From: Epiperipatus broadwayi | Taxonomy: Eukaryota > Onychophora > Udeonychophora > Euonychophora > Peripatidae | DNA: 64,000 nt | Direction: 5' to 3' | Assembly (NCBI GenBank): GCA_028023455.1 | Contig: JAQFVV010000355.1 | Location: forward strand, 562,001-626,000 | Shown: in pieces, positions 49,540 through 61,029 of the stretch | Position numbering within the stretch: the stretch's first letter is position 1 | Layout: each line of letters starts with the position of its first letter | Notes under the pieces: model-generated | Told to the model about the DNA's origin: nothing | Database searches by the model: none | What the model saw: only the letters and a program-made list of their open reading frames with translations | Position numbers and translations under genes: made by a program

Positions 49540-50660
49540 GGTTGCTTTAATTATTTTTTTTTAATTTAATGTAAATTAAACAAAAGATTTTAATATTATA
49601 TATTAAACATGAGCATATTTCAAACATGAATTTATATACTGTAATCACATTTTGTATGATTTAAATACAATACCTCTGTAGTTCAAAAGCATTGTACTGA
49701 TTTTGTTTTGAACATTTTTTATTAATCCTTCACATAAACATAATAATATGCTAACCAAAGTTAAATGTAAATACATTACTATAGCATCTATTTTTTCCAC
49801 TCTCTAAATATCACATTTCAAACATAAATTTACATAATGTAATCATGTTTTCATTATGATTTAAATACTATAACTTTTTAATTAAAAACATGTTTGTTTT
49901 TTTTCCAAAAGTTGTTTTAATTGCAGAGATTGTCATTACTGCAGCATTGGTTGCATTATCAAGGTTTTTAAAGATTTAATGTAAATTAAACAAAACATTT
50001 TAATATTATATAAATAAATTTCTGAGTTTTTTTAAAGCTAAATTAAAATTTACATTTTCAAATATATCTGCTATATCTGATAGTTTTTGGCTTGAAATAT
50101 GTATTTACTGGAGTGACTTCTGAATTAATAGTTATTTTTATTAATTGCTAAGTATGTCATTCATCTGAACTATATTAGGGGATTAACATTCCATAAAAGC
50201 ACAGAGTGCCTTAATGTTGAATTATGAATCAGTATTTGGGGCTGTTTCTGCAGCTGCCTGAGATGAAATACAAAAATGCAAACATTTTTGTAATTTTTTT
50301 TTTATTAAATATGATATTTGTAATTTTTGTTTTCATTTGGATGCTTTAACATTTTTTTAAAGATTTAATGGAAATATTTTTTTTTATTAAACATTGCTAA
50401 TTTATAAAATTTTGTTAACATTACTAATTATATTGTTCATCTGAACTATATTAGGGGATTGACAGACCATGAAAACATAGAGCACCTTAACAGTGAATTA
50501 CACATTGGCATTTGGGGTTGTTCCTGCAGCTGGATGTGAACATTTATCACAAAATATATACTATATCTCTGTAATTAAGAGCACTCATATTGATTTTCCC
50601 CAAAATGATTATATAATTCCAGATTAATTTCTTTGCATAAACATAATGGTTGTGATGTCA
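49540..50660 (+). repeat. Diverged long-period tandem repeats
   Basis: The block ATTTAATGTAAATTAAAC recurs near 49564 and 49975, with a variant near 50362 (spacing ~390-415 bp). CATCTGAACTATATTAGGGG recurs at 50162 and 50438, each followed about 75 bp later by a TTTGGGG(C/T)TGTT-C-TGCAGCTG block. No coding content is seen. Confidence 0.55.
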
Positions 50661-51820
50661 TCAGACAAACATTCATTTGCCAATCAGATAACAGAAAAAT
50701 TATGAATTTTATATATAAGATTATTATCATTATTACAATTCATTATTTTATGACAATATCCAAATATATATATATATGAGTATGCACTGTTTAATTTTTT
50801 ATATCTTAATAGCTTCAGATTATTTGGTTGGTGTAGAATACTGTTATCAAAAGTTTTTTATACCACCGAATCTTTCTTTATTAATTATAGTATAATAAAA
50901 TATGAGTTTTTGCAATCACATTTCTATCTTTAACTACACACAATAGTTTCTCCTTCATTTTTTTAATTTTTTACAGCCATTATGAAAAAGTATGTAAAAT
51001 ATGCAAAATTATCAGATGAGCAATGATTGTACAGATAAAAATTGTATTTATGATTTTGCAAATGACATTGGAATGATTAGTCATTTTGTATTAGATATGA
51101 ACCAGCAAATTATTTTTGGAAATGCCACTTTTAGGAAATCTTCAATGACTCCCACCACTCACATAAATCTAGAAGTATCACAAAAAATCTTTAAATTGGC
51201 CTAAAATTTGGCTAGCTTGTCTTGAATATTATTCTCCTCATTTAATAATAGAAATAATAAAGTTTAAGTAATAGTAACAATAAAAAATAAGTGATAATAA
51301 ACATAAAGATTATAATTTAGATACACAGAATATATGCATTTTGCCTGATATGAACTTTGCAGGATCTGTTTTATGAAATCAATTTTGATATTTTTGAAGC
51401 ACTGTCTTATTTTGATAATTTATAATATTATTATTAATCTTTATAAATCTAGTTATTTTTATTTAAATAAATGTAACCTCACCTTCATTGAAAATCATCA
51501 AACATTTTAATTATTTCAAACCTGAATAACTGATGATGATTTCTACTTTAATATTTTGTATGGCTCTAATTCTTTCATCTTCATCAATCGTAGCCAAAGG
51601 CAGAATCAACTATCTCACTTAACATTCATAGCTACTTTCATTCATAAAAATACCAAAGCTGTTTCATTTTGACACGTCCCACTTTTATTAAATCTTTTTT
51701 TATTCCTCAATCTGTAATAACTAAAAAAAATGCTTCTATGTAGTCAACAACAGGACAAGTTTTCTCCAATTACAAACCAGAAAAAAACAATAAAGGACAA
51801 GATATTAGTCATTAGATTTC
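50661..51820. other. AT-rich DNA, one doubtful ORF
   Basis: An open frame at 51001-51204 follows a pyrimidine-rich TTTTTTACAG at about 50977. It has no recognised domain and no downstream donor that I trust, so it is not called as an exon. Confidence 0.4.
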
Positions 51821-51825
51821 ATTGT

Positions 51826-51960
51826 TGTAACAGTAGTGAGGGAATCTACTAATCCAGGTTCGAATCCTATGCTGGTACTGTCACTGGTCAAGCCAGCAAC
51901 ATCTGAAGAAGAGAGGAGAATAATACCTCTCAAAACCATGTGCATACACTAACCTGTGTG
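51826..51960 (+). mobile_element. tRNA-like/B-box-bearing repeat with hammerhead-like segment
   Basis: It begins TGTAACAGTAGTGAGG and has a perfect B-box match, GGTTCGAATCC, at 51857-51867, then a CTGG/CCAG hairpin. At 51903-51942 the order is CTGAAGA, a six-pair stem (GAGAGG with CCTCTC), AAAAC and CATGTG. It resembles a SINE or LTR-start relic. The ribozyme reading fails at G12 (A here) and at stem I, so only a distant relation is suggested. Confidence 0.35.
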
Positions 51961-52935
51961 CTATTACTAACAGTTGAATGTATTTGAAATATTTAAATAT
52001 AATTATTTTTTTAAATACTTATATTAAATGATGGAAATATTCGAATACATAAACACAATTAAAATACCATCATCACAAACCTTCAGGAAAACATTATTTG
52101 ATTTATCTTTTTTGAAAAGTTAAATAAGAGTTTACCACCCAATGACAATCTGTAATAGACATCAACAAATTATTTGAGGGAGAAATCTTAAGCCTATTTA
52201 GAACTGAAATTATAATTTTTATCCAAACCAGATTCAAATCAAAGTAATATTTTTAAGAGTGAATGCATTGATCACTATAATTAATCAGCAATAATATATT
52301 TAGTTTGATGGGGAAAAAAGTTCCAAATAACAAGACGATTTCAATATTTTATAATAATCAATATTTACTTTTATGAACAATATTATTTAAATTCTTGTTA
52401 TTGGGATTTATATTTACTAAGAAATTGCGTGAAGCATTTCTGTACGAATATCCTTTAGTACGGTGTGTAACCTTCTTTGTAATTGCTAAGTTTAATGGAC
52501 TATTGTGCAAAATACTTAATAATTTCAAATTTGGAACTTTGTTCTAATAATTCTTTTATGGGATTCACTTGCTTAGAAAGATAGTTGTTAAAAGACCTTG
52601 GAATGGATTAACTAATATTAACCTTCAAATAGAATTAACCTTTAATTAATTGATGTGATTGTTCGACTTAGATTATTTTTTTCTACTTTATGTAAAGTCG
52701 GTTAAGCAACAGATGAAAGAATATTGTAAAAACTGTTGAGTTGATTATAATTATTTTTCATTATACTTAAACTTTCAAATATAAATTATAGAGAAAAGTA
52801 AAAAGTAAGATAACTTATTTGAAAAGTTTATCTCGGTTAAACAATGTTAAAAGTAAATTAAATATCAATTTGTAACTAACAAAACAATAAATTCTTTTGC
52901 ATTTAGTTTTTCATTGATAATCGATTAATAAATCG
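51961..52935. other. AT-rich DNA, nothing recognised
   Basis: No gene or structured repeat seen. Confidence 0.5.
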
Positions 52936-53033
52936 TTGGTGACCGAGGGGTCAGCACAGCTGCCTTACAAGCAGTTGTCCTAGGTTCGCGGGTTCGTTTC
53001 CCGGCCGATATTTTGACACATGAAAAAAAAAAT
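52936..53033 (+). mobile_element. tRNA-derived SINE head (plus strand)
   Basis: TTGGTGACCGAGGGGTCAGC, then GCCTTACAAGCAG, then CGGGTTCGTTTCCCG (T-arm-like, four-pair stem), then GGCCGATATTTTGACAC and an A-rich end. It matches the minus-strand copy at 22077-22170. The acceptor ends do not pair, so this is not a functional tRNA. Confidence 0.65.
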
Positions 53034-54373
53034 AGTGAACTCATTTGCTTGTTATTACACGCATTAGTTAATTCTACACTTGAATATTATATATTCTTTT
53101 ATAGTAAATAACCACTTTTCAAAATATAATAAACTGAAAATATAATAAAATATGTGACATTAAACGAGAAAAAAACAGACAAATAGAAGCAGAAAAAGGA
53201 TAAAAAATAAAATTGAATGATTGTTTTTGGGAAAGACACAGTAACATGCAATTGCCACAGATGACAAACTGAACTTAAATCCAAAGAGTCATTAGGTTTT
53301 CATCACTTTTTCATTGGGCTAAATCGCACAAGACCAAAATATCCTATCTAAAGAATCAATTGTTTTATATAAAAATCAAAAAGCAGAGAAAAGCAGCTAA
53401 GATATATAAGATTATTTGAGACATCTTTTCTGAAGTTAATCTTTAATAATGTAATAAACAGATAAATCAGTTTGGGTAAACAAAGTCAATGTGCTGAAGT
53501 GCAAGCATATAGCATTTACTAAGATGATTCATGCTTACTTAAATGGTTCACTATTTGGATGTTAGGAGTCATGTGATAATTGGGTAAATGATAGATGATA
53601 GAGGGAAATGTAAATAATAAAATAAGAATTATAAATATTGTTTTTAACAATATTCACTATGCAATAATTTAAGAATTTCTAGAGATAGTTAGAGATTTAT
53701 TACATGCTTATAATAGTGCTTTGTGAATGTGAAAAGTTTAATTGCTCACAAGTATTTAACAGGCATTTGCCAATTCTGCGAATTCATCACATATTGCAGA
53801 AAGGAGTTGCTATTTATTGAAAAGAGATCTTCTGATTTAAAACTTTAAAATAATAAGCATGACAAATTTCTGAGGTCGATTTCATATACTCTTATCACTA
53901 TAGTCATTATTGAGATTTGATTACTCTTTCAGTAAACAAACATTGTTAAGTTGCTCATCAATATGCATTGGTTAGAATACTGGGATTCTTGTAATTTATC
54001 TCTAAAGCCAAAAAATAAGATGGTATTTCTTCTCATTTGCTTAATAGTAAAACATCATTTTGTTGTTTTGAAGATAGGATGAATGGTTTATGTATATTAT
54101 TATTATCCTTTATATTTACAATCTTGACAAACTAAATTTAATTATGACTCTCATTCGAAGGAGGCTATAAAATGATTAGCCAATGCTTTTTTATAACTGA
54201 TGGAAAAAAAAAATTGTTTTGTGGACTATTCAACAATGACTTTTTTTAACTCTATGAAGGTTTACTTTTCTTTTATTGCGTAATTATATGACTAGAGTTT
54301 ATTCACATATAAAAAAAAGGATTAGATTTATTTCAAGTAAACAAAAACTACCTGATCAATATTTTCACATAAA
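53034..54373. other. AT-rich DNA, nothing recognised
   Basis: No gene or structured repeat seen; the minus-strand open frame 53099-53284 looks like chance. Confidence 0.5.
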
Positions 54374-54856
54374 CGATCATATTCATATTCACACTTGGGA
54401 GCTGAAATTAATTAATTAAAAGTAAAACACAAAATTTGATAATTAATAGTTAATATGTAAATTTGTTGATTTACATATTCTACTTTCAGGATAAGATGAT
54501 ACATAAGGCTTTTTTGTTTATTGTGCAACATAAGTATATTTACAACTACATAAAGAAAGCTCCCAATGTCAAATCTGCATTTCTGGAACATAAAATGGAT
54601 TCTGGTCATAGTTTCAATCCAGAGAATATTAAAGTAGCATGTGCAGAATGCAATGATTGAAAGAGAAAATTTAAAGAGGCAATTCTTTGCTAACAACACC
54701 TATGAAATAAACAAAAAAGACTTGTGCATCACCTTATCCTGAAAGTGAAATATGTAAATTGACAAATTTACATATAAATTATCAGTTATCAAATTTTATG
54801 ATTTTCTGTTAATTAATTAAACTCAGCTGACAAGTTTGGGCACTATGAATATGACC
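54374..54856. mobile_element. Foldback enclosing a Penelope-like endonuclease fragment
   Basis: Arms 54374-54500 and 54728-54856 are imperfect reverse complements (ACTTTCAGGATAAG against CTTATCCTGAAAGT; outer ends GATCATATTCAT against ATGAATATGACC). The 227-bp centre reads on the plus strand as the C-terminal half of a PLE GIY-YIG endonuclease: SAFLEHKMDSGHSFNPENI, then a C-A-E-C-N-D block and R-K-F-K-E-A. This aligns with SAFVEHEKATGHRFEPTNP in the copy at 55140. Stops interrupt it. Palindromic PLE arrangements are known to arise by inverted insertion; here only the enzyme's tail is captured. Confidence 0.7.
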
Positions 54857-55139
54857 TTCTAGGTTGAAAGCAGTGCACTAGTTTTTCCTTTACTGAAATA
54901 AATCAAATCTTTTTAATGAAGCAAATGAATGCTAATAATATAATGATCCTTTTAATTAACTATCTCTAGTTGTAGATCACTCTCAAGCCAAAGATAATTG
55001 CATAAATTGGGAAATATATGAATAATAATCTTAAATAGAACACTACTGGATTTTATGATATTAGAGCAAAAGGTGAAGAAACATGATTTGAAATGTTGGA
55101 TATGCATTTTATTATAAAGCTACAAATAAAACAATAAAC

Positions 55140-55645
55140 AATTCAAAAGATAAACTTGATCCCAAACTAACATCTCAAGTGGTATACCAGATACAATGCC
55201 CTCAGGCTGGATGCAGAACCTCATATTATGTGGAAACAAAAGCTACCATTACAAAGAGAGCATCCCAGCACATATATATGTATAAAAGGGCACTGAACAA
55301 CAAGGAGTCTACATCAGCATTTGTGGAACATGAAAAAGCTACTGGACACAGATTTGAACCCACCAATCCCAGAATAGTGTGTAAAGAGAGTAATGACCAT
55401 AGGCGCAAAATAAAGGAGGCATATTTCATAAATAATGACAACCAATCAATTAATAGAAAGGATACCTGTTTTGCCATTTCCAAAAGGTGGACAAACTAAG
55501 TCATACGATATTTTAAATAGTATACTGAAACATCTAATTAACATAAATTTCAATACACCCCCTCATCACTATCAACCATTTTATTTTTATTTTGTACAGC
55601 TATGATTATGATGCCATAGAGCTTTGAAAGCGCTAAGCTTTAAAT
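55140..55645 (+). pseudogene. Penelope-like element endonuclease (GIY-YIG), 5'-truncated
   Basis: An uninterrupted frame through 55499 reads (before the first ATG) SKDKLDPKLTSQ, then VVYQIQCPQAGCRTSYYV, ETKATITKRASQH, SAFVEHEKATGHRFEPTNP, CKESNDHRRKIKEAYFI and a C-terminal TCFAISKRW-type end. This is the PLE GIY-YIG endonuclease including the CCHH-like cysteine pair and the conserved R-K-x-K-E-A block. The Y-I-G motif reads Y-Y-V and then E-T, so the usual glycine is missing; that should impair catalysis. The reverse transcriptase that should precede it is absent. Downstream, AGCTATGATTATGATGCC and TTGAAAGCGCTAAGC (55599-55639) echo the tail of the 9470-10010 copy and look like a decayed ribozyme or terminal-repeat relic. 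Confidence 0.8.
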
Positions 55646-55699
55646 AAATTTAATAACATATAACTTTTTTATTTTAGCATTATAAGCACATAAGTATTG

Positions 55700-57720
55700 A
55701 TATTAAATAAAAAAATTAAAGAATAATAATGATTAATCATGTATCAAATAGGTACATTACTTATTCAACATAATGGTAGATAACAAATGCAGATAATTCA
55801 GATTTAAGCCCCAACAATTTCTCATAATATTGAAGAAGTAGATTATTTATTTGGATGTACAGATTTTGATCAAACCAAACAATACCTTAATAATGATGTT
55901 AGAAAGTTTAGTGCTAAAATTGTAAAAAAAAAAAATATTGAAAGTTGAATGTTATTGATAAATTAACAAAGGAAGCAAATTGTTGAATGTAGAAAACAAA
56001 AATCTACAATGATTTTTTCTTTTGAGAAAATTTCAAACAGAAATGCACATAGAAGTGCCCAAATGAAGATATAAAGAAGTTGGATTATATTTTAACCAAC
56101 AAAAATATGCATTCAACTTGGTAATATAATTAATAAAATCAACATAAAAACTGAATGTTGATAAATGAGATGTAAGATATATATTAATGCAAAGATAAAA
56201 TCATAACATTATTAAAGAAGATATTAAGAGTTGATACTTCTAACCTTCAGATATATTCCAAGGAATTTAAGATAGAATTTCCAAATCATTTTAAAATGTT
56301 AAGAGAATTCAATATTGGTACAAAGACTGAATGAATCTAATTTGCCAATTATAGATAGATATGAAAAAAGGAGCAATTCTTTAGTAAATTTCAAATGAGA
56401 GTAGATAATAAATAAAGTAAAGAAGGACTATGGAAATATTAAATACTGATCCATTTATTAGAACTGGATATCTGGAATTCTACAAAATGATAAAAAAGTT
56501 AATGATGATATAAAATATATAAAGGTGAATTGGAAGGAAGAGAATAAATTTTTCAAAAGAGCAAACACATTTTGATATGAGAAGGAAAGTTCTGTCAATA
56601 AACACAAAAATGATCATACTACTAAAAGGAAGAATAATATTACAAAGAGTATGAATGTCTTTTTAAAAAAACTCATTGCAGCAATAATGAAGAAATAAAA
56701 TAATCCTTTTAATTACAACATTTGGTAAACTATCAATTATTTTAAATGAAGAGAGGAAAATTCAATTAAATTTATGAAGAATGGAAAAGATCCAGGAAGG
56801 GATAGAATTATTGATTTCTTAAAAGAATTAAGGTAGAAATTTGAGAAAATGTTTGTCAAGTTATAAATGAGATGTATCATATGATTAGAAAAATGCAGTA
56901 GTGACATTGACATTTAAAAAGGGTGAAAAAGATATTAGCTATTATAGACATTAATTCTATATTACAATTTTATTAAGAACATTATAACTTATCTCAGAGC
57001 ATTTTAAACTCAAATGAACTAAGAAAACACAAATTGTATTTAAAAGTTGTTTTAAATAATAGACCACATTCAGATAGAAATTAGAGAAAGCAATAATGAA
57101 AGTGAATTGCTAATTTGCATTGAAAGTATTTGTTTGTGTATATATTTTGCACAGTGAAGAAAATATTTAAATGTCAAAGTAGATAATACTGGCTAAATAC
57201 AAAAAATTAGAAATAAAAATAAATGCTACGATATCTAAAGTAATGTTCAATAGCTGGAGAAAATAAAGATCGATGGTAATAAAGTAAAAGATGGTAACAA
57301 ATAAACGTAAAAATTTTGATGAAATTATTAATATAGATAAAAGCATAATGGATACATTTAATCTTCAAATTAAAATTAGAGAGAATACTTTTGAAAAAAA
57401 AAAAAAAGAAATTAGTATTAAAAAAATATGTGCCTAATGTTTGAAAAGAAAGGTTTCAAATAAGATTAATTTTCCAGTACTTAGTCATGTATCTAAGACT
57501 TTAATACTTAAGTACAATACAAAAAAGATTGGAAATATGTATTTTATAAATAATTATATATCAAAAATAAAATATATGGTTGAGAAAGTTATCACTGTTA
57601 TTTTAAGTCGTCTAGAAAGAAACATGAGAAATTGATGGGATAACATAAAAAAAAGTTTTCTGAAAGGATGTGGAAAGAAGTTCTAAATCAAAAAACTGCA
57701 ATGAATTGATAATAGTTGAA
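55700..57720 (+). pseudogene. RTE-like LINE remnant
   Basis: Multiple stops, but the plus strand retains typical blocks. MKNGKDPGRDRIIDFLKEL at 56773-56829 matches the KxGKAxGPDGI motif at the start of the RT domain. VTLTFKKGEKDISYYR at 56901-56949 matches FKKGDKxDxxNYRPIS. A C-terminal SERMWKEVLNQ-type block lies near 57660. The spacing fits one 5'-to-3' LINE. The endonuclease region is not clearly recognisable, and 56.0-56.7 kb is an AT-rich, broken version of the connecting sequence. The element is dead. Confidence 0.6.
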
Positions 57721-57944
57721 ACATGATGTCTAATGACTAGCCATATTAAATCAGGTTGTATTTACATCTGCTTTTAATTTGAAATTAAGCTTGAATAATA
57801 TAATATCATATTTATCACCTCTATAAAAACTGAAAAAACAAATATAAATTATTCATTTTGCATCTGTAGGCAATCTGGCAAAGAGGGCAGCAAATTGGCA
57901 TAAAAACTACACTTGGAAATAATGTTTACATGTAGCTTGAAGCA

Positions 57945-57947
<3 letters not shown>

Positions 57948-58009
<62 letters not shown>
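57948..58009. repeat. (TA)31 microsatellite
   Basis: 62 bp of uninterrupted alternating T and A. Confidence 0.97.
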
Positions 58010-58013
<4 letters not shown>

Positions 58014-58255
58014 AAATTAAGATTCATAACACTGTACAATAAATATTTTAAAATGCTTTTTAACTTAGCATAAGTCAATATTTAATCAAAATAAAGCAGC
58101 CTTTTTTCCTTCTGCCTCAATTTTTAATATAGAGGCTTGACTAAAACATTTTGATTAGAAAAAAATGAACATATATATCTTAACATTTAATATTATATAA
58201 TATTTTTAAATACTAAGAATATGTTTAATTCAGTGATTTTAAATCTATTTTATTT

Positions 58256-58800
58256 AAAGTGCTTATAATGAGATGTTATTTTATATAGTGCTATGTTTTT
58301 ATACTGTAATAGTGATATTAGCAATTAAGCCAATGCACATGTGCTTTAAAAATAAATTATAAATGATTACTCTCACTTTTCCAGACACAAGATATAGTCT
58401 TTTTGAAAAGATGGAATGAATCCACCCATCTTTTTGACCCAAGCATTTATGTATGGGAAAATCTTAAGCATATGGAAACATAGTGCTATATAAAATAATA
58501 CCTCATTATATGTGTTTAATTTCAACTAAAGAATGATGAATCGTAAATTGTAAAGATTTCGCAAGCATCATTCATTCAAGCATAATAAATGTAATTTAAA
58601 GTGATTGCTTAACATCTTCATGCTCTCATTTCCATATGCTTAAGATTTGCCCATACATAAATGTTTGGGTTGAAAGGATGGGTGGATTCATTCCATCTTT
58701 TCAAAAAGACTATATCTTGTGTCTGGAAAAGTGAAAGTATTCATATATAATTTATCTTTAAAGTGCATGTGCATTGGCTTAATCGCTAATAAAGTGCTTA
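58256..58800. mobile_element. Nested foldback element
   Basis: The main arms are 58316-58478 and 58629-58791 (163 bp each; CCATATGCTTAAGAT against ATCTTAAGCATATGG). A second, interlocking inverted repeat pairs 58262-58300 (ATGAGATGTTATTTTATATA) with 58476-58514. The loop-proximal sequence CTCACTTTTCCAGACACAAG is shared with the foldback at 24990-25127, and the CATGTGC...AGCCAAT arm ends are also shared. No coding capacity. Confidence 0.8.
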
Positions 58801-59183
58801 TTTAAAATTCATGTCTCTGTAGATTACATGAATACAGTGAAGCCATGGTACATTCTTTATTAATATATACTACTTCAATTAGGAGCTATACAAAACAAAT
58901 ATGTTAATAAATAAAAAATATAAACAAAAAAAATTGTAAATTTAATACATTTTATAATAGTGTGGCAATGACACTTGTTAAAAAGAATTTCTTTGAATTA
59001 TACTGAAAGTCCATACATTTTATTCTTTACTTTTTAAATCTTTTCTAGGTATAAAGCTAAAAGTTTATAAAATTTAAAAATTTCTAAAGTACATGTCTTA
59101 TGGATAAAATGTAAGTTATTGATTTATTTGTGGCAGGAAAAAAACTATACAATATGTTTGTATTCTGTCTGACAACTTAAAGT
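58801..59183. other. AT-rich DNA, nothing recognised
   Basis: No feature seen. Confidence 0.5.
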
Positions 59184-59438
59184 TTGAAAAGTTTAAATCT
59201 GAAAAGAATAATAGAAATTAGGGGTGACTATACAAATTCTGAGGTTGATACAGACTTAAACACATTAAGACAACTAGAAAGAAAATCCTCTGACAATGAG
59301 ATTTCCATTAGATTTTCAAAGAGAAAACAAATATCATTGAAGAATAAGGATATCAACCAGAATATGTTTAATTGTTCACTTTATTTTTATAAATCAAAAT
59401 ATAGTGAGATAAGTATATTATTTTTATTTTTTGAGTGA
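59184..59438 (+). CDS. Hypothetical exon-like open frame
   Basis: The frame includes a stretch of ordinary, non-repetitive protein composition (YTNSEVDTDLNTLRQLERKS then S-D-N-E-I-S-I-R-F-S-K-R-K), unlike the Phe/Ile/Tyr-rich chance frames around it. The last ~25 residues are hydrophobic and AT-driven and might be intron read-through. I see no firm splice sites, though AAAG and AAG precede it. No domain is recognised. It could be an internal exon, a transposon relic or chance. Confidence 0.2.
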   Translation: MKSLNLKRIIEIRGDYTNSEVDTDLNTLRQLERKSSDNEISIRFSKRKQISLKNKDINQNMFNCSLYFYKSKYSEISILFLFFE

Positions 59439-59890
59439 ATGTGAAAGAATGCATAATAAACATATATATATATAAATGTGTCCCCTCAATATTATTAATA
59501 ACTACATTGCTTTATTAAAACATAATATTAATTTATATTTGCATATTCTGTACATAAAAAAACATCTGTGTTACATATATATGATATTGACAAATACTAT
59601 ACATTTGCAGTTCAATAAGCAATAATTATTATTGTATTGTAATCAAAACTAATCAACAAAATATGCCTATTATGAAAGACATATAATACATACAAAATAA
59701 TTTGAACAAAATAAAGCACATATCATGGCTCAAATGTATAAAAATATAATCAAGGAAATTTAAAAGTGAATAAAATACATTTCATACAATGAGTGATTTT
59801 TCTCTTGTGATTTGTTTACGTGTAAAGGAAGCTAATATCTAATTACAAATTATATTTTTCTTCATAAAAACATTTAATAGTTGTTGAGGA

Positions 59891-60384
59891 GGGTTAAGGA
59901 ATTAACTGAAAGTACTTCTGCAGAATTAAAGACTGTATATAATAGTTAATCTTCATTATATTTATTATTTTTATTGTTATTACAATAGTTTTTAATTAAT
60001 GAACATTTTATTTGTATATATATATAAAATCTATAGGCTAAAGGAAATCCCTGTTATTTATCTCTCTCTCTCTCTCTCTCTCTCTAATATTAACTCTTTC
60101 ATAAATCTTTAATTCCATTTTCTGTTAACTGCATTCAGATATTCCATCCTCTGTTTCTATGCTGGCATTTCCATCATCATTTTCTCTTGGGTTAAGACAT
60201 TTTAATTATATATATATATATAAAATGTCTTTAATTAATACATTTTAATTATATATATATATATAAAATGTCTGTTAATTAATAATTATTATAATAACAA
60301 TAAAAAAATTTAAATATAATAGTGATTAACTATTATGCACGGTTTTTCAACCAGCAGAAGTACTTTCAGTTAATTATTTAATCC
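59891..60384. mobile_element. Foldback with CT microsatellite in its centre
   Basis: The left arm (59891-~60030) and right arm (~60233-60384) share CTGAAAGTACTTCTGC, ATAGTTAATC and TATTGTTATTA blocks as reverse complements. The centre has a (TC)n run at 60061-60085 and duplicated ACATTTTAATTATATATA units. A directly repeated relative of the left half follows at 60535-60800. Confidence 0.65.
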
Positions 60385-60534
60385 ACTTCAACTGTCATTT
60401 CACAATTTTTATAAATACAAATAAAATGAATATAATTAATAGACAAGCCACTAACATTAAAATTCAGCAATCCTGGGATTTTAATTGATGATATTTACTA
60501 ACATTGTGGGTTTTTTTAAATTTAAATGTCCATT

Positions 60535-60610
60535 GGAAAGTGCTTCTATGGATTAAAAGACTATCTACAATACTTAATCACCATTATATTTATTATTTTT
60601 TATTGTTATT

Positions 60611-60672
<62 letters not shown>

Positions 60673-60800
60673 ATAAATTAATGGAGAGCCTTGTTATTCA
60701 GTTTTCTCTCTAATATCAAATATTTCATAAGCCTTTAATTCCATCTTCTGTTAATCCTCTATGCCTATACTGGCCTTTCCTTTACCATTTCTTCAAGTAA
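60535..60800 (+). repeat. Direct copy of 59905-60180, expanded by a (TA)n run
   Basis: Shared blocks include TCACCATTATATTTATTATT-type sequence, TATTGTTATTACAATA and TTTAATTCCATCTTCTGTTA. The poly-(TA) at 60614-60668 (55 bp) replaces a short AT stretch in the first copy. The open frame at 60504-60713 reads through the microsatellite (I-Y repeats) and is not a gene. Confidence 0.7.
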
Positions 60801-61029
60801 ATTGAGCTTATCCTCATAACATATTTATAAATTATTTTTGGTGATTTTGACTACCTTGTATACACACACCCCACAAAAATGATAATTAGGAACATTAATG
60901 TTTAACAATTATTTTTTATCATAAACAAAGATTTAATATTTTTATTAAATCACTTTTTAGTTATTACAATAAGTGCTTTGTATACATATTTTTTTAAAGA
61001 TAATCTAAACATATTGTTTGTCTTTTAAT

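Noticed and set aside
52936-53020. Functional tRNA gene
   Set aside because: The T-arm-like stem pairs, but the 5' and 3' ends do not form an acceptor stem, and a sister copy at 22077-22170 shows it is a dispersed SINE head.
60504-60713. 69-codon open frame
   Set aside because: Half of it is Ile-Tyr repeats encoded by the (TA)n microsatellite.
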